Shown in pieces: positions 1 to 7,049 of a stretch of DNA of 33,735 nt. How positions within the stretch are numbered: position 1 is the first letter of the stretch; the number at the start of each line of letters is the position of its first letter. Below the pieces are notes generated by a model. The model saw nothing but the letters and a program-made list of their open reading frames with translations, was not told where the DNA came from and searched no databases. Both the position numbers and the translations under genes were made by a program. The stretch is taken from the NCBI GenBank assembly GCA_040219575.1, contig JAVJSD010000118.1, forward strand, positions 1 to 33,735. Reading direction: 5' to 3'. Source of the stretch: JAVJSD01 sp040219575. GTDB lineage: Bacteria; Planctomycetota; Planctomycetia; Pirellulales; Pirellulaceae.

Positions 1-17
1 TGACGACGGGCGTACGC

Positions 18-197
18 CTAGCCCGGATTATTCATGAGCGATCTGCTGCGAGGCCGCAAGTGCTTTCGTGGACTGCGTTGGACTTCACGAATCGTCCTCG
101 CCGGATTTCAATCCGACTGCGGGCGATTCGTTCGTCCGCCTTGCCACGAAATCCCTTACGACCTCTCGCGACGAACTTCATGAATAATCCGGGCTAG
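18..197. mobile_element. MITE-like nested inverted-repeat element, 180 bp
   Basis: A perfect 20-bp inverted repeat bounds the element: CTAGCCCGGATTATTCATGA at 18-37 and its reverse complement at 178-197. Further complementary arms are nested inside: 48-53 with 162-169 (two-base bulge), 64-71 with 144-151, 87-94 with 124-131, and 102-107 with 110-115. The whole unit can therefore fold into one long interrupted hairpin. The outer arms carry TA at 19-20 and 195-196, which would fit a TA target duplication around 17-bp terminal repeats. There is no ORF of useful size inside, so it is either a non-autonomous transposable element or a structured interspersed repeat. The sequence symmetry is certain; the mobile-element label is inference. 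Confidence 0.6.
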
Positions 198-371
198 ACA
201 ACAGCGTTTCCCGCAGCACCGACAACGCGGCACCTTCTAATCTAACGCAAACCCCCCGCCTTCTGCAAAGCACACCGGGAGCAATCTGAAATGCTAACCA
301 TCGAATGAGCAGTGATTTACGCGGGGCGACGGGCGATCGCGTCGCGCCGGACGATTGCCTTGAGACTCGCG
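198..371. other. Intergenic stretch before the dnaG promoter
   Basis: No convincing gene, RNA or repeat is visible between the inverted-repeat element and the dnaG promoter. The ORFs crossing it have codon use and composition typical of chance frames in GC-rich DNA. Confidence 0.5.
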
Positions 372-400
372 TTGACCGCTTGTGGAGGCGGTCCTATAAT
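372..400 (+). promoter_or_regulatory. Sigma-70 promoter for dnaG-rpoD
   Basis: TTGACC at 372-377 (5 of 6 bases of the -35 consensus) is followed by a 17-base spacer and a perfect TATAAT at 395-400. The expected transcription start is near 407, giving a leader of roughly 130 nt before the dnaG start at 536. Spacing and both boxes match the housekeeping consensus, so the promoter call is strong for a sequence-only prediction. It would be read by the sigma factor encoded in this same operon, which allows autoregulation. Confidence 0.75.
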
Positions 401-494
401 CCGGCCCACGCTAGGGATGGCGTACTCTGACCAGGACCGACACGGGCCAGCGTGCCCGCGCACGGAAGCGACATCCCCGGCGGTGGCCTCGTTT

Positions 495-519
495 AGGGAC
501 TTTCCCGCAGTCCTTTTTT
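495..519 (+). terminator. Attenuator-like hairpin in the dnaG leader
   Basis: GGACT at 497-501 can pair with AGTCC at 509-513, extendable by a G-U and an A-U pair, and is followed directly by a run of T from 514 to 519. This is the layout of a short intrinsic terminator inside the leader, just upstream of the dnaG ribosome-binding site (525-530). An alternative hairpin, GGGA at 496-499 with TCCC at 503-506, would exclude it. The stem is short, so in vivo termination is uncertain. In E. coli the operon with the same genes has a terminator ahead of dnaG (established knowledge). Confidence 0.4.
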
Positions 520-524
520 GCCAC

Positions 525-530
525 AGGAGA
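525..530 (+). promoter_or_regulatory. dnaG ribosome-binding site
   Basis: AGGAGA lies 5 bases before the GTG at 536 and decides that start over the TTG at 518, which sits inside the T-run and has no Shine-Dalgarno sequence in front of it. Confidence 0.7.
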
Positions 531-535
531 CGCCG

Positions 536-2428
536 GTGTCTTTGGGACCGGCCCACGACATCAAGGAACAAGTCCGGCAATCGGTCGACATCGTCGACTT
601 GATTGGCGGCTATCTGGAGCTGCGCCGACAGGGGCGGCAATTCGTCGCGCGCTGTCCCTGGCACGACGACTCCCGACCCAGCCTGCAAATCAACCAGGAG
701 CGGCAGTCCTGGAAGTGCTGGGTGTGCGACATCGGCGGCGACGTGTTCAGTTTCGTCATGCAGCGCGAGGGAATCGGATTCCGCGAAGCGCTCGAAATGC
801 TCGCCGAACGCGCCGGCATTCAACTGCAGGCCGCCCGGCAAACGCTCATCGAGCCGGGCAGCCCCGAAGACAAACGCACGCTGTACCGCGCCGTGCAGTG
901 GGCCGAGCAGCAGTACCATCAGTGCCTTTTGCGATCGCCCGACGCCGAGTCGGCCCGCGATTACCTCGAAGGACGCGGCATCACGCCGGAGACGATCGAG
1001 CGTTTTCGCATCGGTTTCGCCCCAGCGGCCTGGGACTGGCTGCTGAAACGCGCCGGGCAGTCGCGCGAGGCGGCGTTCTCTCCGCAAGTGCTGACGGCCG
1101 TCGGCCTGGCGGGTTTCAGCGAGCAGAGCCGTCGGCATTACGACTTCTTCCGCGGCCGGGTGATGTTTCCCATCCGCGACACGCAGCGCCGGCCGATCGC
1201 CTTCGGCGGCCGCATCCTGCCCGAGATCGCCCGGCAAGAGGAGCAAGAGCGCGGCCGCGCGCCGGCCAAGTACATCAACCCGACCGAGACGCGGCTGTAT
1301 TCGAAGAGCGAGCAGTTGTACGGCCTCGACATGATCCGCGACGCCGTCTCCAAGAGCCGGCACATCGTGATCGTGGAAGGCTACACCGACGTCGTGCTGC
1401 CGTTCCAATACGGGCTCGAGAATTTCGCCGCGGTTTGCGGCACGGCCTTGGGACCGCGCCACCTCCGCTTGCTGCGCAGCTACGCGGATACGATCACGTT
1501 GCTCCTGGACGGCGACACGGCGGGGCAGCGGCGGACCAACGAAATTCTGGAGTTGTTCGTCGCCGAGCAGGTCGACCTGCGTGTGCTGACATTGCCCGAG
1601 GGACTCGATCCCTGCGACTACGTTCGCGATCACGGCGCCGAGGCGTTCCGGGCCTTGCTGGCCACGGCGGTCGACGCCCTGGAGCACAAGGTTCGCGTGA
1701 CGACGCAAGGCATCGATCCCGCCGCCGACACGCACCGGGCCAACGTGGCGGTGGAGGAGATTCTGGCGACGCTGGCCAAGGCTCCCCGCACGCCGACGTC
1801 CGCCTCCGGCGCCACGCGCCTACGAGAGCAGCAACTGCTTTCGCGTCTGGCGAGGCAGTTCTATCTGCCGGAAAGTGAACTCTGGGAGCGAATGAACCAA
1901 TTGCGACGCGGCGCCAAGCCGCTCGCCGCGGCGGCCCCGCACTTCGAGGACGCGCCTCCCTCGGCCCGACTGCTGGAATCGCTCGATCCGCGGCAGGTGG
2001 AACTGCTGGAGATCATGACGCTCGATCCGGCGCTGGCCGCGCGCGCCGTCGTCGAAATCGATCCCGAGCATCTTTCGGGCGCGGCCCGGGCGCTGTTCGC
2101 GGCGTTCGGCCGTCTGACGTCGGCCGGTGAGTCGCCCGAGTTCGGCGTTTTGATGTCGTCGCTTGAAGATCCACGGCTGAAGAACCTGTTGGTGCTGATC
2201 GACGAACAGGCCCACGAGAAAGAACAACAAGCCCTGCAGGGGGCCGAGCAGCGACTCGATGGACTCATCGAGAGCTTTGAGCAGGGACGTGAGGATGTGG
2301 GGCATCGCGCCCGTCTGACGGCCTTGGATCAAAAGCAACTCGACGAACAGGAGCAGCTCGACGTCTTACAACAACTGATCGCACAACAACGAAAACGCCA
2401 GGGTATATCCTCACCCACGGAAGGGTAG
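536..2428 (+). CDS. dnaG: DNA primase DnaG
   Basis: Synthesises RNA primers for lagging-strand and initiation steps at the replication fork, working with the replicative helicase. The 630-residue protein has the full family layout. An N-terminal CHC2 zinc finger has C40-x2-H43 and C61-x2-C64. The primase core follows, with a TOPRIM domain containing the EGYTDV glutamate near residue 280 and the metal-binding DGDTAG acidic motif near residue 325. A helical C-terminal region would be the helicase-binding part. The GTG start at 536 is preferred because AGGAGA precedes it by 5 bases. rpoD follows after 97 bases on the same strand, the classic macromolecular synthesis operon, although rpsU is not upstream here. 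Identity is very secure. Confidence 0.97.
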   Translation: MSLGPAHDIKEQVRQSVDIVDLIGGYLELRRQGRQFVARCPWHDDSRPSLQINQERQSWKCWVCDIGGDVFSFVMQREGIGFREALEMLAERAGIQLQAARQTLIEPGSPEDKRTLYRAVQWAEQQYHQCLLRSPDAESARDYLEGRGITPETIERFRIGFAPAAWDWLLKRAGQSREAAFSPQVLTAVGLAGFSEQSRRHYDFFRGRVMFPIRDTQRRPIAFGGRILPEIARQEEQERGRAPAKYINPTETRLYSKSEQLYGLDMIRDAVSKSRHIVIVEGYTDVVLPFQYGLENFAAVCGTALGPRHLRLLRSYADTITLLLDGDTAGQRRTNEILELFVAEQVDLRVLTLPEGLDPCDYVRDHGAEAFRALLATAVDALEHKVRVTTQGIDPAADTHRANVAVEEILATLAKAPRTPTSASGATRLREQQLLSRLARQFYLPESELWERMNQLRRGAKPLAAAAPHFEDAPPSARLLESLDPRQVELLEIMTLDPALAARAVVEIDPEHLSGAARALFAAFGRLTSAGESPEFGVLMSSLEDPRLKNLLVLIDEQAHEKEQQALQGAEQRLDGLIESFEQGREDVGHRARLTALDQKQLDEQEQLDVLQQLIAQQRKRQGISSPTEG

Positions 2429-2510
2429 GAGCCCGAAACGACGGCCGATTCGACCCGCAGAGGGGGGCGCGGCCGCCGACTAAATGATCCCGCTTTGCGC
2501 ATGGCAGCGC

Positions 2511-2516
2511 AGGAGG
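2511..2516 (+). promoter_or_regulatory. rpoD ribosome-binding site
   Basis: A perfect AGGAGG is 9 bases before the GTG at 2526. It places the start there and not at the in-frame ATG at 2484, whose extra 14 residues do not look like part of sigma region 1.1. Confidence 0.75.
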
Positions 2517-2525
2517 ATTTCTCCC

Positions 2526-4187
2526 GTGAAGTACCTCGAACAAGACCTGCAAGACCTGATCGCGCGCGGCAAGTCGCAAGGCTACCTGACGTACGACGAA
2601 GTTAACGAGTACCTGCCCGACGAAGACGTCAGCCCGGAAAAGCTCGACAACCTTTTGCTGGCGCTCGACGAACAAGGCATCGAACTTCTCGACGCCGCTC
2701 CGGCGGACCGTTTCTCCGAGGCCAAGCCGTCGCCCGCGATGGAATTGCCGGCTGCTTTGATGGCCGAGGAAGAGGCCCGCCTTCCCACCGCCGACGAACT
2801 GCCGAAGTTGAGCGACGATCCGATCCGGATGTACCTCAGCCAGATGGCGGAGATTCCGCTGCTGTCGCGCGAGGAAGAGATTTCGCTGGCCAAGAAGATC
2901 GAGATCACCCGCAAACGATTTCGCCGCACGGTGTTGTCCTGCGATTTCGCCCTGCGGGCCACGATCGACACGCTCACCAAGGTTCATCGAGGCGAGTTGC
3001 CGTTCGATCGCACGATCAAGGTCTCGCTCACCGAGCGGCTGACCAAGGAGCAAATCCAGGCCCGCATGCCGATGAACCTGGCGACGCTGGCGCAGTTGCT
3101 CGAGCAAAACCGCCGCGACTTCAGCCTGCTGATCCGCAAGAGCGTCTCCCGCGAGGAGAAGGCGGCGGCCCGCAAGCGATTCCTCCGCCGCCGCCGCAAG
3201 TGCCTGCAACTGGTCGAAGAACTGAGTCTGCGGACGCGCCGCGTGCAACCGCTGATGAAGCAACTCGAGGAGTTTTCGCAGCGGATCGGCGTGATTCAGC
3301 AGCGGCTGGCCGACGTCGAGGGGATCGCCGGCAAGATCGACGAACGGTCCAACCTGCGCCGCGAACTGCACGACCTGCTGATGATCACGCAGGAAAGCCC
3401 TCGCAGCCTGACATCCCGCTGCGAGATGATCCGCCGCCAGTTCACCGAGTACGAGGCGGTCAAGCGGCAGTTGTCCAGCGGCAACTTGCGGCTGGTGGTT
3501 TCGATCGCCAAGAAGTACCGCAATCGCGGCCTCAGCTTCTTGGATCTGATTCAGGAAGGCAACACCGGGCTGATGCGGGCGGTCGACAAGTACGAATACC
3601 GCCGCGGATTCAAGTTTTCGACCTACGCCACCTGGTGGATCCGGCAGGCGATCACGCGGGCCATCGCCGATCAGGCGCGCACCATCCGCATTCCGGTGCA
3701 CATGATCGACGTGCTCTCGAAACTGCGAAATATCCAGAAGAGGCTCTTGCAAGAAATGCGGCGAGAGCCGACAACAGAGGAAATCGCGGAGCGCGCCGGT
3801 TTGTGCGTCGAGGAGGTGAAGCGGGTGATGGACATCGGTCGTCACCCGGTGAGCCTCGACCGGCCCGTGGGAGATGGAGACGACTGCAGCTTCGGCGAAT
3901 TCATCGAGGACGGCCATAGCGACAATCCCGTCAAGAGCGCCACCAACGGCATCTTGCGGGAGAGAATCGAGCGGCTGCTCAAGACGCTGACCTACCGCGA
4001 GCGGGAGATCATCCGCCTGCGATACGGCTTGGGCGACGGTTACACGTACACGCTCGAGGAGGTCGGCCGCATCTTCAAGGTAACTCGTGAACGCGTTCGA
4101 CAGATTGAAGCCAAGGCGGTTCGAAAGCTCCAGCACCCGGTGCGCAGTCAGCAACTGGAAGGCTTCCTGCGACAAGCCGCTTCCTAA
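2526..4187 (+). CDS. rpoD: Housekeeping RNA polymerase sigma factor (group 1 sigma-70)
   Basis: Directs core RNA polymerase to -10/-35 promoters. The 553-residue product shows region 1.1 (about 1-55) and region 1.2 around residue 100 (DDPIRMYLSQM). A basic, helical non-conserved insert follows. Region 2 spans about 319-395 and includes the core-binding and -10-reading motif (SFLDLIQEGNTGLMRAVDKY, then FKFSTYATWWIRQAITRAI). Region 3 comes next, and region 4 has the -35-binding helix-turn-helix at about 507-535 (TLEEVGRIFKVTRERVRQIE). A full region 1.1 plus complete regions 2-4 makes this the primary sigma and not an alternative one. It is co-transcribed behind dnaG and followed by a strong intrinsic terminator. 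The start is GTG at 2526. Confidence 0.97.
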   Translation: MKYLEQDLQDLIARGKSQGYLTYDEVNEYLPDEDVSPEKLDNLLLALDEQGIELLDAAPADRFSEAKPSPAMELPAALMAEEEARLPTADELPKLSDDPIRMYLSQMAEIPLLSREEEISLAKKIEITRKRFRRTVLSCDFALRATIDTLTKVHRGELPFDRTIKVSLTERLTKEQIQARMPMNLATLAQLLEQNRRDFSLLIRKSVSREEKAAARKRFLRRRRKCLQLVEELSLRTRRVQPLMKQLEEFSQRIGVIQQRLADVEGIAGKIDERSNLRRELHDLLMITQESPRSLTSRCEMIRRQFTEYEAVKRQLSSGNLRLVVSIAKKYRNRGLSFLDLIQEGNTGLMRAVDKYEYRRGFKFSTYATWWIRQAITRAIADQARTIRIPVHMIDVLSKLRNIQKRLLQEMRREPTTEEIAERAGLCVEEVKRVMDIGRHPVSLDRPVGDGDDCSFGEFIEDGHSDNPVKSATNGILRERIERLLKTLTYREREIIRLRYGLGDGYTYTLEEVGRIFKVTRERVRQIEAKAVRKLQHPVRSQQLEGFLRQAAS

Positions 4188-4214
4188 GCGAACCGTCCGC
4201 CGCCAGGTAATTCA

Positions 4215-4244
4215 CCGCCGCACGCAAGTGCGGCGGTTTTTTTT
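4215..4244 (+). terminator. Intrinsic terminator of dnaG-rpoD
   Basis: A perfect 9-bp stem, CCGCCGCAC (4215-4223) with GTGCGGCGG (4228-4236), is closed by a GCAA tetraloop and followed by eight T (4237-4244). It begins 28 bases after the rpoD stop codon. This is as clear a rho-independent terminator as sequence alone can show. Confidence 0.92.
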
Positions 4245-4463
4245 GGTAGGTTGGTCCTCCTGCAAAGCGGAGCCGAAGGAGCGCGTGGAGCGCGCCGCAG
4301 CGCAGGTCGTTGCACAAGTCAGGCACGTCTGGGCGGCGTCCGCCGACGCCTATCGCTGGCCGTTCGACGATGTTCCTCGACAACGCCAACGTCGACTCAC
4401 GAAGCGAACTCAACCCGCCGCGGCGACGCGGCGCGACCATATTCGAGGGGGAAACAGGTACCT

Positions 4464-5177
4464 ATGACCGTCAACGCCGAAATGCTGCGGGAACTCCACC
4501 GCATTCTGCGACAGATTACCGACCTCACGGGTCGGCTGGAGCGCGGACCGAAACAGATCAAGGCCGCCAAAGCCAGTCTGGCGGCTCTCGAACAGGGAGA
4601 AGCCGCGGCCAAGGAGTCGCTCACGCGGGCCAAGGTGACGGCCGACCAGAAGCAACTGCAGCTCAAGGAACGCGAGAACCGCATCCTCGACTTGAAGACC
4701 AAACTGAACACGGCCAACAGCAACAAGGAATATCAGGCGCTCAAGGAGCAAATCGCGGCCGACGAGCAGGCCAACAGCGTGCTCTCCGACGAGATTCTGG
4801 AGGCGCTCGAAAAAATCGACGAGTTGCAGGCGAGTCTCGATGAAGCCCGAGTGGGGGTCGGCAAGCAAAAAGAGGAGCTGGCGAAAGTTCAGGCCCGCGT
4901 CTCCCAGCAACAGGCGAATCTGGAGGAGGAGCTTGGCCGCGTCAACGCCGAACTCGAATCGGTGCAGAAGGGCATCCCGGCCGATCTCCGCACGGAGTAC
5001 AACCGGCTGGTGAAGGGCCGTGGTGAGAACGCCCTCGCCCAAGTCGAGGGAGAGTACTGCGGCGGTTGCTATTTCAGCCTGACCGCGCAAATGATCAACG
5101 AGCTGCTGATCGGCAAGCCCGTCTTCTGCAAGAACTGCGGCAGCCTGCTGTACATGCCCGAGAATCGCAGCGTCTAA
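4464..5177 (+). CDS. Coiled-coil protein with C-terminal C4 zinc ribbon
   Basis: A 237-residue cytoplasmic protein with two clear parts. Residues about 1-170 are a long, highly charged alpha-helical coiled coil rich in K, E, Q and A. The C-terminus carries a four-cysteine zinc site, C199-x2-C202 and C222-x2-C225, in a context (EYCGGC, FCKNCGS) typical of the zf-RING_7/CT398-like family found across many bacteria. That family is usually annotated only as a 'C4-type zinc ribbon domain protein' with a proposed nucleic-acid or protein-binding role; I assign no reaction. The ATG at 4464 is chosen because GAGGGGG (4445-4451) and ACAGG (4454-4458) precede it and because the coiled coil starts there. 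The longer upstream frame would overlap the rpoD terminator region. The gene is separated from rpoD by that terminator, so it is probably a separate transcript. Confidence 0.85.
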   Translation: MTVNAEMLRELHRILRQITDLTGRLERGPKQIKAAKASLAALEQGEAAAKESLTRAKVTADQKQLQLKERENRILDLKTKLNTANSNKEYQALKEQIAADEQANSVLSDEILEALEKIDELQASLDEARVGVGKQKEELAKVQARVSQQQANLEEELGRVNAELESVQKGIPADLRTEYNRLVKGRGENALAQVEGEYCGGCYFSLTAQMINELLIGKPVFCKNCGSLLYMPENRSV

Positions 5178-5271
5178 CGGCGCACAGCAGCGCGGTCTCG
5201 CATTCGTCCACCGAACGGCCGCGCCGAGCATCCTTCCTTCGTGACCCCGGAACCTGCTGAACGTTCTCCGC

Positions 5272-6825
5272 ATGCAACCTCAAGTGGAATCCCTGATCGA
5301 ATCGCTCGAGCAGTTCGAGTCGCTTTCCGACGAGCGTCGCCGTCGAGCGTTCGAGCAGGTCGAGTGGCTTCAATCCGTGGACGACGAGCAACTCGGCGAA
5401 CTGTTCGCCGCGCTGGCGGCAAGTCGCTTGCCGACGGATGCGGACGCCTCCTCGTCGCTGTTGTCGGCGGCCCTCGCGCAGATCGATCGGGCCTCGGCCT
5501 ACGAGCCGCACCAGTGGAATCCGCTCAGCAAGCAGTCGGTCGAGCGGACGGTGACGTTATACGGCCAATTGGCGCCGAGCGTCGCCGGCCGCCACCACCT
5601 GCTGCGGTTGCTCGCCCAGCGCGGCGACGAGGCCGCGTTGGCCCGCCTGACGGAATTGCTGGTCGCCGATCCGCCGCAAAGCGAAACCGACGTCGCGGTT
5701 GTGTTCACGCCGCTGTTTCGCCGCCGCAACTATCGCGCCGACGCATTGTTCCCCCGACTGCTCGACGCCGTCGCCTACACCGGCGTGGCCGCCGGAGCGC
5801 TCGACCTGGCCAACTATTTGACGCGCGAACAACTAGTCGCCGAGCACCCCGGCAAGGTTCGTCGCCCGCAACTGGAGGAGCTGCTGGGACGACTCGCTCA
5901 GCGCTTGGCGCATGTCGAGGAGCACCCTGCGCAGTACGCACAGACCGCCGACGACATGCAGCGCACGATCGGCGAGAGCGTGGCGCTGGTGATCTCGCTG
6001 TGCGACGCCATGGCGCTCATCGGCGAGGAGGCGTCGATCGGCAAACTGTACCAGGCGATGGAGTTGAAACACCGCCGGGTGCGCACCGAAGCCTCGGCCG
6101 CCCTGGCGCGACTGGGTGAAGAGGAAGGCCGCAAGACGCTGCTGGAGCTGGCGTCCGAACCCGTCGCGCGGCTGCGCGTGCTGGCCTACGCCGATGAACT
6201 GGGAATCGCCGACAAGATCGATCCGCAGTACGCCACGCCCGTTGCGCGCGCCGAGGCCGAACTCGCCTTGTGGCTCGCGCAGCCGTCGCAGTTCGGCATC
6301 CCGCCGACCGGCATCGAACTGCTCGATGCGCGCACGCAGTCCTGGCCCGGCAGCGACGACGAGGTGCCTTGCTTCCTGTTTCGATTCCGCTACGACCTGG
6401 GGGGCACGGCCTTCGCCAACGTCGGCATCGTCGGTCCCGTCACGGTCACCTTCGCCGCCGATCTGAATGGACTCTCCGTCGACGACCTGTACGCCTTGTT
6501 CGCCGGTTGGCAGTCCGAGCACGAGGATATCTACCGGCTCGACCTGGAGCACCTTGAGGGCGCCACACAGGTCGCCGCCCAGCGGTTGGCGCAGTTCCTG
6601 ATCGACGCGGGCTACACGCAAATCCAACCGGTCTGGCTGGGCAGCTTTTTCGGCGAACTGGCGCTCGTCGCCCACGCCGTCCACGACGAAGAAGACGGTG
6701 TCGCCGTGGTCGACCAGGACGGCATCTTCTGGCGCACCGCGCCGCTGAGCCCAAGATCCCTCGGACCGGAAGAGGTTTACAACCTCTACAAGGGACGGAA
6801 GATTCTCAGCGTGTTCAACGCGTGA
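5272..6825 (+). CDS. HEAT-like repeat protein, conserved hypothetical
   Basis: A 517-residue soluble protein with no signal peptide or membrane segment. The first two thirds are alpha-helical, with tandem helix pairs; residues about 225-300 (MALIGEEASIGKLYQAMELKHRR, then VRTEASAALARLGEEEGRKTLLELA) have the look of HEAT or PBS-lyase-like repeats, which usually build a protein-binding solenoid. The C-terminal third (from about 340) has mixed beta/alpha content with repeated aromatic positions and an acidic stretch (HDEEDG), and I do not recognise it. It starts 94 bases after the zinc-ribbon gene on the same strand, so the two may be co-transcribed. No catalytic motif is visible. A scaffold or regulatory role is a guess from the fold type only. 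Confidence 0.75.
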   Translation: MQPQVESLIESLEQFESLSDERRRRAFEQVEWLQSVDDEQLGELFAALAASRLPTDADASSSLLSAALAQIDRASAYEPHQWNPLSKQSVERTVTLYGQLAPSVAGRHHLLRLLAQRGDEAALARLTELLVADPPQSETDVAVVFTPLFRRRNYRADALFPRLLDAVAYTGVAAGALDLANYLTREQLVAEHPGKVRRPQLEELLGRLAQRLAHVEEHPAQYAQTADDMQRTIGESVALVISLCDAMALIGEEASIGKLYQAMELKHRRVRTEASAALARLGEEEGRKTLLELASEPVARLRVLAYADELGIADKIDPQYATPVARAEAELALWLAQPSQFGIPPTGIELLDARTQSWPGSDDEVPCFLFRFRYDLGGTAFANVGIVGPVTVTFAADLNGLSVDDLYALFAGWQSEHEDIYRLDLEHLEGATQVAAQRLAQFLIDAGYTQIQPVWLGSFFGELALVAHAVHDEEDGVAVVDQDGIFWRTAPLSPRSLGPEEVYNLYKGRKILSVFNA

Positions 6826-6846
6826 CGGGGCGACTGGGGAGAAGGT

Positions 6847-6981
6847 AAAAGTGAGAAGGTAAAAGTGCGGCCGGCCGACGAACCGTCGGTTTGCCCCTGG
6901 CGCTCACGTCGGCTTGTTCCAAACCGAGCCGCCCTTCGCGCCGTTCATTCGCCGCCTTTTGCCTTTTACCTTCTCACTTTT
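6847..6981. repeat. Long-range 19-bp inverted repeat upstream of the cytochrome gene
   Basis: AAAAGTGAGAAGGTAAAAG at 6847-6865 is perfectly complementary to 6963-6981, with 97 bases between. The arms are A/G-rich on one side and T/C-rich on the other, with an extra tandem AAGGTAAAAGTGAG-type copy at the left edge. It fills most of the 224-base gap between the HEAT-like gene and the cytochrome gene. A hairpin-type interspersed repeat is likely. No gene is seen in it. Confidence 0.7.
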
Positions 6982-7005
6982 CCCTTTCCCTCCCATTCCC
7001 GCTGG

Positions 7006-7011
7006 TAAAAT
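7006..7011 (+). promoter_or_regulatory. Possible -10 box (TAAAAT) for the cytochrome gene
   Basis: TGGTAAAAT forms an extended-looking -10 element 39 bases before the ATG at 7050. No -35 box of quality is present at the right distance, so this is a weak candidate. Confidence 0.25.
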
Positions 7012-7049
7012 AGAAGGTTGGAGCCCCCGTCCGCGATTATTGGCTTGCG

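Noticed and set aside
317..1735. Minus-strand open frame of 472 codons covering the dnaG promoter and the first part of dnaG
   Set aside because: Antisense to a certain primase gene, no ribosome-binding site or motif, and its end would cross the clear dnaG promoter and leader.
2265..4175. Minus-strand open frame of 636 codons opposite rpoD
   Set aside because: Antisense shadow of a certain sigma factor gene; the translation is low-complexity (L, A, R, V, H rich) without any motif.
4245..4463. Possible RNA gene between the rpoD terminator and the zinc-ribbon gene
   Set aside because: Only minor GC hairpins (such as GCGCG-TGGAG-CGCGC) are visible, with no tRNA, RNase P or other recognisable RNA signature.
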